Shown one piece after another: positions 10,478 to 19,550 of a stretch of DNA of 64,000 bases. The stretch's first letter is position 1, and the number at the start of each line of letters is the position of its first letter. The translations under genes and the position numbers were made by a program. The notes under the pieces are model-generated. The model was not told the origin of the DNA. It searched no databases and was given only the letters and a program-made list of their open reading frames with translations. The stretch comes from Bradyrhizobium sp. dw_78 (lineage in GTDB: Bacteria; Pseudomonadota; Alphaproteobacteria; Rhizobiales; Xanthobacteraceae): contig NZ_JAAVUS010000006.1 of assembly GCF_018449525.1 (NCBI RefSeq), positions 1 through 64,000 on the forward strand, written 5' to 3'.

Positions 10478-10640
10478 GAGGGACGCGGTATCCTGACTTC
10501 GGAGTCGGCTGTGACCATGAACCCAAGAACCTTGAACTCAAGAACTTTCGGGGCGGTGAATCGGCGACCGCAAATCGGGTCGATGCCTGGACAAGGCTGG
10601 AACCTTTGCCTGCCGTGACGATGCGACCAGAACCGGCGCG

Positions 10641-11399
10641 CTAGCGAAACGAAACCAGGGCGGGTGCGGCGGCTGCATCGAATGCCACCAGCGGCGTGCC
10701 GGCATATTGCATGACGCCGTGCCGGTCGATGACGAACAGCGGCTGGATATTGCGCGCATCGGCATCCTCGACCATCGCCATGCGGCGGTTATCCAGCATC
10801 AGCCAATGCCCCTCCAGCCGTGCGGCCGCGATGGCGTGGTCCTCGCCGCTGACGGTATCGTGCAGGACCACGATCCGCAGGTCGTCGTCGGCGACGCCGG
10901 CCAGTCGCAAGGCGACAAGCTTTGCGATCGCATAATCTTCGCAATCCCCCGCACCATGTGCGAAGGTGACGAGCGGCGAAGTCCAGACGTCGATCTCGCC
11001 ATATTGAGCCAGATCGCTCATCGGCCGGATCGCGAGATTGATCGCGCGATTGATCTCGCCGAGGCGAGCCCGTCCTTCGCGTGTTCTGGCGGTGTCGACG
11101 ATGGCGAGCAGTTGCAGCGCGGCCGGCGAAACACAGCCGTCGCGGTCCCCGTCGCACAGCGCCAGTTGCACCCGTTCGTCATCGAGCTGGCGCGCGACGC
11201 CAAGCCACTTTTCCCGAAGGCCCCCATCGCTCAGGATGGCCGCAAACCGGCCGAACGGTTCGGCGGAGCGCCTGACCAGCGTGGCGGTGCCGGGCGAAAG
11301 CAGCGTCGCGGCCTGAACATCCGCCGCAGCGACCAACCAAGTGAATCCCAACGCCATGACGATGGCACGAAAAGCGTGCGAACGACCGAAAATCCCCAT
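10641..11399 (-). CDS. Periplasmic transglutaminase-like cysteine protease (BTLCP, LapG-like)
   Basis: 252 residues from the ATG at 11399, preceded by GGGGTG; this start gives a signal peptide (RAIVMALGFTWLVAAADVQA). The bacterial transglutaminase-like cysteine proteinase triad is complete: C153 in AGDCEDYAIAK, H188 in SGEDHAIAAA and D203 in LMLDNRR. In the LapG group this fold cuts an Ala-Ala site near the N-terminus of giant type I adhesins and so releases them from the cell. It sits divergent from, and shares a 600-base promoter region with, the giant surface-protein gene, which supports such a role. No LapD (c-di-GMP sensor) gene is in the window. Confidence 0.85.
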   Translation of the reverse strand: MGIFGRSHAFRAIVMALGFTWLVAAADVQAATLLSPGTATLVRRSAEPFGRFAAILSDGGLREKWLGVARQLDDERVQLALCDGDRDGCVSPAALQLLAIVDTARTREGRARLGEINRAINLAIRPMSDLAQYGEIDVWTSPLVTFAHGAGDCEDYAIAKLVALRLAGVADDDLRIVVLHDTVSGEDHAIAAARLEGHWLMLDNRRMAMVEDADARNIQPLFVIDRHGVMQYAGTPLVAFDAAAAPALVSFR

Positions 11400-11660
11400 C
11401 TGACACCCCATGTCCGGACATCGGCGGGACCGGATGGCCTCACGTGACCGGATCGTTTTCACCGGCGAGGATGGGGAGCGCGACTTTTATTCCGCTTAAC
11501 GGCGGCGGTTCGGCGGCGGAAAGCGCTAAACACGCTAAAATCCGTCTCGCCGATTTGCTGAAAATTTTACGGGACGGTCTTTTTCTGATTAAATTTTATG
11601 CAAATTTAAAGAGTTGTATAAATTTATCCAGCTATGGCTAATTTGCAGCAGTAGCTGTTT

Positions 11661-11678
11661 CTGTAATCTAAATTACAG
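11661..11678. promoter_or_regulatory. Perfect inverted repeat, candidate operator
   Basis: CTGTAAT-CTAA-ATTACAG, 7-base arms and 4-base spacer, ~320 bases before the surface-protein start. Could be a regulator-binding site; no known consensus is claimed. Confidence 0.45.
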
Positions 11679-11740
11679 CTTTAACTCAAGAATTGGGGCA
11701 ATGTGCTGCCACCGGATGCCAATGGAAATTGGTAGAAGTA

Positions 11741-11764
11741 TTGACGTCTGATTCTATACGTCAA
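11741..11764. promoter_or_regulatory. Perfect inverted repeat with 10-base spacer, candidate operator
   Basis: TTGACGT-N10-ACGTCAA. The arms are 17 bases apart centre to centre, close to two helical turns, as for many dimeric regulators. It lies ~235 bases before the surface-protein start codon. Confidence 0.5.
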
Positions 11765-11997
11765 ATGACTTTAAAGAGCGCAGATAGCGTCAGAAGAAAT
11801 ACATTTTTACTTATCGTTCGATACCGAATACTTGTCGGTTAACAGATTTTAAGGGTTAATTTCTACGCATCGGACGCGGCTTTGGGCCGCTTGTCTGGAT
11901 TTTCGCGGGCAAGAGACAGTTCCGCGATGCACTTCCTAATGATAGTGAACCTTAGACCGAAAATTTATACAAATATTTAGCATTTCACGGTGGTCTT

Positions 11998-14900
11998 TTG
12001 AATTTCGTCGGCAAATTCGACAGCAAGCTGTCCGTCGATGGCCCGGATGTCCATTCCGGAACGCATTTTCATGTCGATTCCAGCGCCATCCACGCCCCCG
12101 CGGACGCCATCATCGTCCCGGATGCCCATTTGCTGTTCGGCGGCGACTACAAGCGGTCCGGCGTCGACCTGATCCTGTCCGACGGTGATCGCGAATTTGT
12201 CCTGCACGATTACTTCAAGGGCGAGACGCGCGCGGCTCTGGCGTCGCCCGATGGCGGCGCTCATCTCACCGGCGACATCGTCAATGCGCTGACCGGCCAT
12301 GTCGAATATGCCCAGGCCGGCGGTGCGAGCGCCGCGGCCGCTGTCGTTGTCGGCCATGTCACCAAGCTCATCGGCAGCGCGAGCGCGATCCGCAACGGCG
12401 TCTCGATCATCCTCAATCAAGGCGACAACGTCGACAAGGGCGACGTGCTGCAGTCCGGGGCCGACTCGACGCTCGGCGTGACTTTCGTCGATGGCACCGT
12501 GTTCGGCCTGTCGTCGAATGCGAGGATGGTGGTCAACGAATTGGTCTATGACCCCAACGGGTCCAATAATTCCTCGCTGCTCAGCCTGGTACAGGGCACC
12601 ATCTCCTTTGTCGCCGGCGAGACGGCAAAACACGGCGACATGAAAGTCGATACGCCGGTCGCGACTATGGGCATCCGCGGCACCGCGGTGCTGGTGCAGA
12701 TCGACTTCGACTTTCCGGGCGGTACGCCGGATGCGAAATTCCAGGTTCTGGTCGAGCCGGACGGCCACACCGGCTCATACATCCTGTACGACAAGACGAC
12801 GCTTGATCCGATCGCGACCGTCAATCAGGCCGGACACCAGGTGAACATCAACCACGGCGCCGTCACCTATTCGACGAACGGGCTGTCGCCGGAGCTGCAA
12901 AAGCTCATCACCGATGTTTTCGCGATCAAATTTACCGACAATACCAACCCGAACACCAAGTCCTCCGATCATTTTACCGATACGATCGTTCCGCTGCTGT
13001 TCACGCCCTTCAAGTTCGCCAACACGCCGAACGTGCCGCAAGTCGTCCTTGTGATGAACATCGTCAGCGGCCCGTTCACGGAGTCGGGGCCTCTGTCGAG
13101 TCTGCTCCAGCACATTCCCGGTGCGCCGGCCGTCGCGGCTCATGATGGCGCGCTGATCGAGCGCATCGGCGTTACCGGCGATTCCGCGCTGGACACGGTG
13201 TCCGGCAAGATCAGCTTCCTCGATGTCAACGCCGGCGATCGTCCGACGGTAAGCGTGACATTCGACAATGCGTTCACCTACGAGAACGCTCAGCACCAGG
13301 ACGTCACCGCGACGCTGACGGCCGAGCAGCTCGCCGACATCAAGGCGGTGGCGGTCAAGCTTGCGGTGGAGCAGGATCCCGGCAACACCAATAACGGTTC
13401 GGCGACCTGGACCTACAGCGTTCCGGACAGCGCCTTCGACTTCATCGCCGCTGGCGAGACGTTGACGTTGACCTATATGGCGCGGGTCGACAACAACTAC
13501 GCTCCGAACGACGAGGCGGGTTTCCAGCAGTTCACGATCACGATCACCCGTGGCAGCAACGACGTTCCGGTCATCACTTCCAGCGTGCCGCAGGCGATCG
13601 CGTTTGACGACGGCACGAGCGTTACGGGCGGCAATTTGGTCGCGCAAGGGCCGACGTCGGGGACGATGTCGTTTTCCGATCCCGATCTGACCGATACCCA
13701 TACGGTTTCCGCCGAACTGGTAGGCACGGTGCTGGACGGAAACGCCGTGACCTTGCCGCCGACTCCCCTCAAGATACTGGAGGCGGCGCTTTCGGCGTCG
13801 CTGGCGGCCGACAGCACCGATACCGGCGGCGGTACGATCAACTGGCAACTCGCCGATCTTCCTGCCTATCTGGGAGACTTCATCCCCAAGGGAGAAACGC
13901 TGACGCTCACCTATGCGGTGACGGTGACGGATTCGCAGGGCGCCACCTCGACGCCGCAGGACATCACGGTCACGATTACCGGCACCGACGCGTCGGCGGT
14001 GGTCTGGATCGCCACGACTGATCAGGGCTCGCCCTCGGGCGGGTTATGGCGCGATGGGGCGAACTGGGAAACCGGAACGGCCCCGACAGCGAACGACGAC
14101 GTCGTCATCATCACCAATCAGCTGATCGGCCTGACGCCATCCTATCCGGTCACCATCGACGCCGCGGCCGACGCAAAGAGCCTGACCATGAACGATTTCG
14201 GGTCGTCGGCGCCGAAATTGATCAACGACAGCACGCTGACCGTCGGCGGCGCGTTCAACATGAGCGCCGATGCGGTTGTCGAGAATCATGGCGCCATCAC
14301 CGTCGGCGGCCTGATGGAGGTGCAGGATCAGAGCGTGGTGCATAACTTCGGCGCTCTTACGCTTGAACAGGGCGGCGACTTCACGGACCAGAGCACTATT
14401 TCGAATGCCGGCACGGGAACGATCGAAATCGCCGCCGGTACGCTCGACGTCGAGGTCGATATCGCCAATTCCGGCCGGGTGATTGTTGATCAGCGGGCGA
14501 CGCTGACGCTGGATGGCGCCGCCGTCACCGGCGGCGCGCTGACCAATTCTGGCATGGTCGGAATCGAGGGTTCATCGGGCGCGACGCTCGACGGCGTCAC
14601 CGTCACCGGTTCCGGCACCATTCAGGTGGACATCGCCATATCGCCGACAACGCTGACTTTGCAGAATGGCACCACCGTGACTGGCGGCAAGCTGACGATG
14701 GGCCCGGTCGGAACGCTGGCGGTCAAGAGCGCCGCGGGCGCGACGCTGAACAATGTCCGCGTCACCAATGACGATTCGATCGAGGTGTTCGCCGCAAGCC
14801 TTCTCGCGCTTGCTGCCGGCACGACCGTCGCCAACAAAGGCACGGTCACGGTCGACAGCACCGGAACCCTGACGCTGAACGATGCCAGCATCAGCGGTGG

Positions 14901-17121
14901 GACGATCGCCGACAACGGCATGATCCATGTCACCGGCGACAGCGCCATCGACAGCGCCGGCATGACCGGAGGCCAGGTGACGGTCGATGCCGGCCAGGCG
15001 CTGACGCTGGACAATGTTACGGTCAGCTATACCGGCATCACCGAGACCGCGGCGAACAGCATCATCCGGATCGACGGCGGCGATACGCTGACGCTTTATG
15101 ACGCGACCATCACCGGCGGAGCGATCGATGATTACAGCATCGTCTCGGGCAAGACCGTCGCCGGTCATATTGATATCACAGGATCAAGCACGATCAGCGA
15201 TGCCAGCCTGAACCACGGCGATGTGACGATCGATGCCGGCCAGACGCTGACGCTGGATAATGTCACCGTAAGCTATACGAGCTTTGACGACACCGCGGCG
15301 GGCAGCATCATCCGGATCGACGGCGGCGATACGCTGAGGCTTTATGACGCAACCATCACCGGCGGCGCGATCGACGATTACAGCACCGTCTCGGGCAAGA
15401 CCGTCGCCGGTCATATCGACATCACCGGATCAAGCACGATCAGCGACGCCAGCCTGAACCGGGGCGATGTGACGATCGAAGGCGGTCAGACGCTGACGCT
15501 CGACAATGTCACGGTAACCGGCACGAATTTCGACGACACCGCGAAAGCCGGCGCCACGATCCATGTCGACAGCGGCGATACGCTGACGTTGAACGGCGCC
15601 ACGATCGTCGGGGGCGCGGTGGAAGTCATCGGCTCGCTCGAGATCGCCGGATCGAGCACGATCGACAACGCCGTCCTGAACAATGCCCATGTGACGGTCG
15701 ACAGCGGCCAGACGCTGACGCTGAGCGGGGTGGTCGCCGCCGGCAGCACTATTACCCTTGCGGGCACCCACGATACGCTAAGCGTGGGTTCGACCTTCGG
15801 CGGGACCATCGCCGGCATGAGCGACGGCGACACGATCAAGCTTGCCGATCTTGCCTACTCGGCCAGCGAGACCGCCGTCTGGAACGGTGCCGACAACACG
15901 CTGACCATCAGCAACGGCACGCAGACGGAGGTTCTCAAGCTCGCAGGTACTTACAGCCAGAATGATTTCGCGCTGGCGCAGGACGGCTCGGGCCATACCG
16001 AGGTGTTGTGGAACGATGCGCCGGTGGCGCTCGGCGTCCTCAACAGCAACGGCAACGCGGTCGCAGGCACGATACTCACCGCTGCGGTGACGGATCCGGA
16101 TGCGGCCGACATCACCTACACATGGCTGGAAAACGGCCAGGTGATTCCGGGCCAAAACTCTCCTAGTTTCACGCCGCCGGCGGCCGATCTCGGCAAGACC
16201 CTGGATGTCGTCATCGGGTTCACCGAGGGCGGAATCACCGAGCAGGTCACCGAGCCGGGCGGCGTCATCGCCGCGCCGCCCGACCATGCGCCGGTGATCG
16301 TGGGCGAGACCGACCCGTCGGTGCAGACGGTCATCCTGCAACGGTCGCCGGATGTCCATGACGGCGGTGCAGGTCTGAACCCGTTCGGCTGGTTCATCGA
16401 GACGTTCGATCACTTCCACACGGGACATGTTTCGGATTCTCATATCCACCTTACAGACCCGATCACCGGCACGCTTACCGTCAGCGACGCCGACATTGGC
16501 GATACGCTGACGGCATCGGTGACCGGCGATGCCGTCGCTGAATATAATGGTTCGACGGTCCTGCCGCCGAACGCGGATATCGCCGCGCTGATCGACCCGA
16601 AGACGCTGACGTTCGATAGTGTGACGTCGGACGGCGGTTCGGATGTGTTGGATTGGGCCTATAACTCCGGCAGCGCCAGTTTCGACTTCCTGAAGCCCGG
16701 CGACACATTGACCCTCACCTTCGATGCGCAGGTGAGCGATGGGCACGTTATTACCGGCGACCAGCCGCTTACCGTCACCGTGGTCGGGGCCGGCGGATCG
16801 ATCGTCAAAGGAACGCCGCAGAACGATACCTTTGTCGACGTCGGCGGTGGCGTCACGATTTTCGGCAAGGGTGGCCAGGATAGTTTCGTGTTCAACGAGA
16901 ACTTCCACAGCGCAACACTCGCCGATTTCGATGTCAACAAGGATACGATCGATATCGATCACTCGCTGTTTGCGAGCGTATCGGCGATCCTGGCCAGCGC
17001 CCACCCGGCGAATTTCGGTCACGACACCATCATCACGGACGCGGCTCACGACAAGATCACGCTGACCGGCGTAACCCTTGCGCAGCTTCAGGCGCATCCA
17101 AACGACTTCCATCTGATCTAG
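11998..17121 (+). CDS. Giant FecR-domain surface protein with cadherin-like and beta-helix repeats and type I secretion-like C-terminus
   Basis: 1707 residues. The only possible start between the upstream stop (11953) and the conserved N-terminus is TTG at 11998, behind GGTGG. In order: an N-terminal module with VDLILSDGDREFVLHDYFKG (~56-75), like the retention modules of type I adhesins; an Ala-rich stretch SAAAAV (111-116) that fits a LapG-type cleavage site; a FecR domain (~120-240, VDTPVATMGIRGTA); cadherin/VCBS-like domains (~365-655); a G8-like start (LWRDGANWETGTAP, ~680) and beta-helix repeats to ~1300; another Ig-like and VCBS-like block; and a C-terminus GTPQNDTF...FGKGGQDSFVF, then ADFDVNKDTIDIDHSLF, as in type I secreted proteins. 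Likely exported to the surface as an adhesin. Its neighbours are a LapG-like protease and a CHASE2 cyclase. Confidence 0.85.
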   Translation: MNFVGKFDSKLSVDGPDVHSGTHFHVDSSAIHAPADAIIVPDAHLLFGGDYKRSGVDLILSDGDREFVLHDYFKGETRAALASPDGGAHLTGDIVNALTGHVEYAQAGGASAAAAVVVGHVTKLIGSASAIRNGVSIILNQGDNVDKGDVLQSGADSTLGVTFVDGTVFGLSSNARMVVNELVYDPNGSNNSSLLSLVQGTISFVAGETAKHGDMKVDTPVATMGIRGTAVLVQIDFDFPGGTPDAKFQVLVEPDGHTGSYILYDKTTLDPIATVNQAGHQVNINHGAVTYSTNGLSPELQKLITDVFAIKFTDNTNPNTKSSDHFTDTIVPLLFTPFKFANTPNVPQVVLVMNIVSGPFTESGPLSSLLQHIPGAPAVAAHDGALIERIGVTGDSALDTVSGKISFLDVNAGDRPTVSVTFDNAFTYENAQHQDVTATLTAEQLADIKAVAVKLAVEQDPGNTNNGSATWTYSVPDSAFDFIAAGETLTLTYMARVDNNYAPNDEAGFQQFTITITRGSNDVPVITSSVPQAIAFDDGTSVTGGNLVAQGPTSGTMSFSDPDLTDTHTVSAELVGTVLDGNAVTLPPTPLKILEAALSASLAADSTDTGGGTINWQLADLPAYLGDFIPKGETLTLTYAVTVTDSQGATSTPQDITVTITGTDASAVVWIATTDQGSPSGGLWRDGANWETGTAPTANDDVVIITNQLIGLTPSYPVTIDAAADAKSLTMNDFGSSAPKLINDSTLTVGGAFNMSADAVVENHGAITVGGLMEVQDQSVVHNFGALTLEQGGDFTDQSTISNAGTGTIEIAAGTLDVEVDIANSGRVIVDQRATLTLDGAAVTGGALTNSGMVGIEGSSGATLDGVTVTGSGTIQVDIAISPTTLTLQNGTTVTGGKLTMGPVGTLAVKSAAGATLNNVRVTNDDSIEVFAASLLALAAGTTVANKGTVTVDSTGTLTLNDASISGGTIADNGMIHVTGDSAIDSAGMTGGQVTVDAGQALTLDNVTVSYTGITETAANSIIRIDGGDTLTLYDATITGGAIDDYSIVSGKTVAGHIDITGSSTISDASLNHGDVTIDAGQTLTLDNVTVSYTSFDDTAAGSIIRIDGGDTLRLYDATITGGAIDDYSTVSGKTVAGHIDITGSSTISDASLNRGDVTIEGGQTLTLDNVTVTGTNFDDTAKAGATIHVDSGDTLTLNGATIVGGAVEVIGSLEIAGSSTIDNAVLNNAHVTVDSGQTLTLSGVVAAGSTITLAGTHDTLSVGSTFGGTIAGMSDGDTIKLADLAYSASETAVWNGADNTLTISNGTQTEVLKLAGTYSQNDFALAQDGSGHTEVLWNDAPVALGVLNSNGNAVAGTILTAAVTDPDAADITYTWLENGQVIPGQNSPSFTPPAADLGKTLDVVIGFTEGGITEQVTEPGGVIAAPPDHAPVIVGETDPSVQTVILQRSPDVHDGGAGLNPFGWFIETFDHFHTGHVSDSHIHLTDPITGTLTVSDADIGDTLTASVTGDAVAEYNGSTVLPPNADIAALIDPKTLTFDSVTSDGGSDVLDWAYNSGSASFDFLKPGDTLTLTFDAQVSDGHVITGDQPLTVTVVGAGGSIVKGTPQNDTFVDVGGGVTIFGKGGQDSFVFNENFHSATLADFDVNKDTIDIDHSLFASVSAILASAHPANFGHDTIITDAAHDKITLTGVTLAQLQAHPNDFHLI
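14977..15690 (+). repeat. Tandem in-frame coding repeats (246, 246 and 222 bases)
   Basis: Units begin at GTGACG on 14977, 15223 and 15469; the next GTGACG is at 15691. The first two are nearly identical in DNA, sharing long exact runs; the third keeps the ends but has lost 24 bases. Each encodes ~82 or 74 residues of beta-helix (TLTLDNVTV, IIRIDGGDTL, SGKTVAGHIDITGSSTI). Confidence 0.9.
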
Positions 17122-17199
17122 CGGCTGTGTCGCCGGACAGATGACGGGCGGCAATCAGAACTGGATGCTTCGCGGGCTTCAACCTGATATTCAGCCCCT

Positions 17200-19428
17200 A
17201 TGAATCGATTGAGGATATGGCGGCGCTGGTTCGCGCGGAGGTTCGGCTACGATCGGCTGGCGTGCCTGGCGCTCCTGATCGGGCTCGCGGCGTTGCGCGT
17301 GGTCGACCCGGCCCCGGTCGAGGAGCTTCGCGACAGAACCTTCGACACCTTCCAGCACATCGAGCCGCGCGTGAAGACCGCAAGGCCGGTCACCATCATC
17401 GATATCGACGAAAAGAGCTTGGCAAAGCTTGGCCAGTGGCCGTGGCCGCGAACCTATCTCGCGGATCTGATCATCAACCTGACCAATCTCGGCGCCGTCG
17501 CGATTGCTTTCGACGTGGTGTTCTCGGAGCCGGACCGGCTGAATCCGGATGTCGCTGCGGGCACGATGCGCTATCTGGACGAAGCGACCAAAGCCAAGCT
17601 GCGCGGCTTGCCGAGCAACGACCAGATTCTGGCTGATGCCATCCGGCGTTCGCGGGTGGTGCTCGGCGAAACCGGGCTGGCGACCGCGATCTCGAAACTC
17701 GACAGTTCGCTTCCCATGACCGGATTCGCGACCCTGGGCGGGGAGGCGGAGCCGTTTCTGTTCGAATTTCCCGGGTTGTTGCGAAACGTTCCGGCCCTGG
17801 AGCAGGCGTCCGCGGGCCGCGGCCTGTTCACGATCAGGACCGAGCGCGACGGCATCATCCGGCGTGTCCCGATGGTCCTGCGCGCCCAGGGCGCCATCAT
17901 GCCGTCGCTGAGCCTGGAAATATTGCGGGTCATTACGTCCACTCCGACGCTGCTTATCAAAGCTGAAAAGGCCGGCATCAGGAGCATCGCGGTCAGGGGT
18001 CTGGAGATCCCGACCGACAGGAACGGCCAGCTCTGGGTGCATTTCGCGCGGCAGGATCCGTCGATCTATGTCTCGGCGGCCGATGTTCTCGATGGCAGCG
18101 TGCCGCTCGACAAGATCTCGGGCAAGCTGGTGCTGATCGGCACCTCGGCGGTCGGATTGAACGACATCAAGACCACGCCGGTATCGCCGGCGATGCCGGG
18201 CGTCGAAATCCATGCCCAGGTATTGGAGAGCGCCCTGACCCATGCGGCGCTCGCACGGCCGAACTATGCCATCGTGATCGAACTTTTCGCCGCGCTGCTG
18301 CTCGGGCTTCTGATCATCACGTTCCTGCCGAATCTCGGACCGGTCATGCTGGTCACGGTCGGCGCGCTGTTCGCGTCCGTGCTGGCCGGGACTTCCTGGT
18401 ACTTCTACACGCAACACCGGCTGCTGATTGATTTCACCTATCCGCTGCTATCGACGACGGCGATCTATCTGACGCTCATCTTCTCGAGCTTCGTGCGGGA
18501 GCAGGCGCAGCGGCGGCAGATCCGCTCCGCGTTCAGCCAATATCTGTCGCCCGCGCTGGTGGAGCAGCTCGCGCATTCGCCGGAAAAGCTCGTGCTGGGC
18601 GGCGAGGAGCGCGAAATGACCATCATGTTCTCCGACGTCCGCGGCTTCACCTCGATCTCGGAATCCTACAAGCACGATCCGCAGGGCCTGACCGCGCTGA
18701 TGAACCGGTTCCTGACGCCGCTGACCAATGCGATCCTGGCGCGCAATGGCACCATCGACAAATATATGGGCGACGCGATCATGGCGTTCTGGAACGCGCC
18801 ATTGGACGATGCGCAGCATCAGCTCAACGCCTGCGAAGCCGCGGTCGATATGTTGCAGCGGATCGACGAGCTCAACCGGCAGCGCGAGCTGGAGGCGCAG
18901 CAGGGCGGCCACGTCTATATCCCGCTCAATGTCGGCGTCGGATTGAACACCGGGACCTGCGTCGTCGGCAATATGGGCTCCGACCTGCGGTTCGATTATT
19001 CGGTGCTGGGCGACAGCGTCAATCTGGCGTCGCGGCTGGAAGGACAATCGAAAGAATATGGATTTCCGATCATCGTCGGCTCAAAGACCGCGCTGGCGGT
19101 CAAGGACAAGTTCGCGATCCTCGAACTCGATTTCATCATGGTCAAAGGCAAGAAGGAGCCGGAGGTGATCTATGCCATCGCCGGCCGCGAGGACATCGCG
19201 CAGTCCGGCCGTTTCCAAAGGCTGCGCAACCTCACCATCGAGATGCTGGCCTGCTATCGCAGTCGCGACTGGGACGGCGCGCTCGCCGCGATCGAGCGCG
19301 GGCGGCGGACCGACGAGGCGCATGCGCTCGAACTGCTCTACCATCTCTACGAGGCGCGCATCCTCAACTACCGCAACAATCCGCCGCCGGCCGATTGGAA
19401 CGGCGCCTTCGCGCTGTTGACGAAGTAG
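17200..19428 (+). CDS. CHASE2-domain adenylate cyclase (class III), membrane-bound
   Basis: 742 residues. A short basic start and one membrane segment (~20-33) lead to a periplasmic CHASE2 sensor (~35-355; VTIIDIDEKSLAKLGQWPWPR is characteristic), then three closely packed membrane segments (~363-435) and a cytosolic class III cyclase domain (~465-655). The metal-binding Asp residues are D479 (FSDVRGFTS) and D525 (DKYMGDAIMAF). Lys521 and a Ser three before the GDSVNLASRLE motif favour ATP as substrate. The product would be cAMP. It starts 78 bases after the surface-protein gene, so co-transcription is likely; CHASE2 may sense something at the envelope. No cyclase regulator is adjacent. Confidence 0.92.
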   Translation: MNRLRIWRRWFARRFGYDRLACLALLIGLAALRVVDPAPVEELRDRTFDTFQHIEPRVKTARPVTIIDIDEKSLAKLGQWPWPRTYLADLIINLTNLGAVAIAFDVVFSEPDRLNPDVAAGTMRYLDEATKAKLRGLPSNDQILADAIRRSRVVLGETGLATAISKLDSSLPMTGFATLGGEAEPFLFEFPGLLRNVPALEQASAGRGLFTIRTERDGIIRRVPMVLRAQGAIMPSLSLEILRVITSTPTLLIKAEKAGIRSIAVRGLEIPTDRNGQLWVHFARQDPSIYVSAADVLDGSVPLDKISGKLVLIGTSAVGLNDIKTTPVSPAMPGVEIHAQVLESALTHAALARPNYAIVIELFAALLLGLLIITFLPNLGPVMLVTVGALFASVLAGTSWYFYTQHRLLIDFTYPLLSTTAIYLTLIFSSFVREQAQRRQIRSAFSQYLSPALVEQLAHSPEKLVLGGEEREMTIMFSDVRGFTSISESYKHDPQGLTALMNRFLTPLTNAILARNGTIDKYMGDAIMAFWNAPLDDAQHQLNACEAAVDMLQRIDELNRQRELEAQQGGHVYIPLNVGVGLNTGTCVVGNMGSDLRFDYSVLGDSVNLASRLEGQSKEYGFPIIVGSKTALAVKDKFAILELDFIMVKGKKEPEVIYAIAGREDIAQSGRFQRLRNLTIEMLACYRSRDWDGALAAIERGRRTDEAHALELLYHLYEARILNYRNNPPPADWNGAFALLTK

Positions 19429-19440
19429 CGCGCCTCAACT

Positions 19441-19533
19441 CGGACTGTCATGCGCGGGCTTGACCCGCGCATCCATCATGAAGAAGTTTGTCCCAAGGTG
19501 AGGGATTGCCGGGTCAAGCCCGGCAATGACAAC
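19441..19533. repeat. REP-like palindromic element (family 2)
   Basis: CATGCGCGGGCTTGACCCGCGCATC followed by a second hairpin around GCCGGGTCAAGCCCGGCAATGAC. It lies between the convergent cyclase and binding-protein genes and may work as a transcript end. Confidence 0.8.
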
Positions 19534-19550
19534 GTGAGCTTGCTGCTCGC

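Larger units (their letters stand above)
11400..11997. promoter_or_regulatory. AT-rich divergent control region between protease and surface-protein genes
   Basis: About 600 bases, AT-rich from ~11540 on in contrast to the neighbours, with no open frame of note. It carries at least two perfect inverted repeats (listed separately). It must hold the promoters for both divergent genes. No sigma-70 box is assigned with confidence. Confidence 0.6.

Noticed and set aside
14977..15690. CRISPR-like regular repeats
   Set aside because: The repeats are long, adjacent and in frame within a coding sequence; there are no short repeats separated by unique spacers.
15778..17154. 458-codon open frame on the minus strand inside the surface-protein gene
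   Set aside because: It is a shadow of the FecR protein frame; the translated sequence has the Arg/Asp/Val-rich composition typical of antisense frames in GC-rich genes and no domain.
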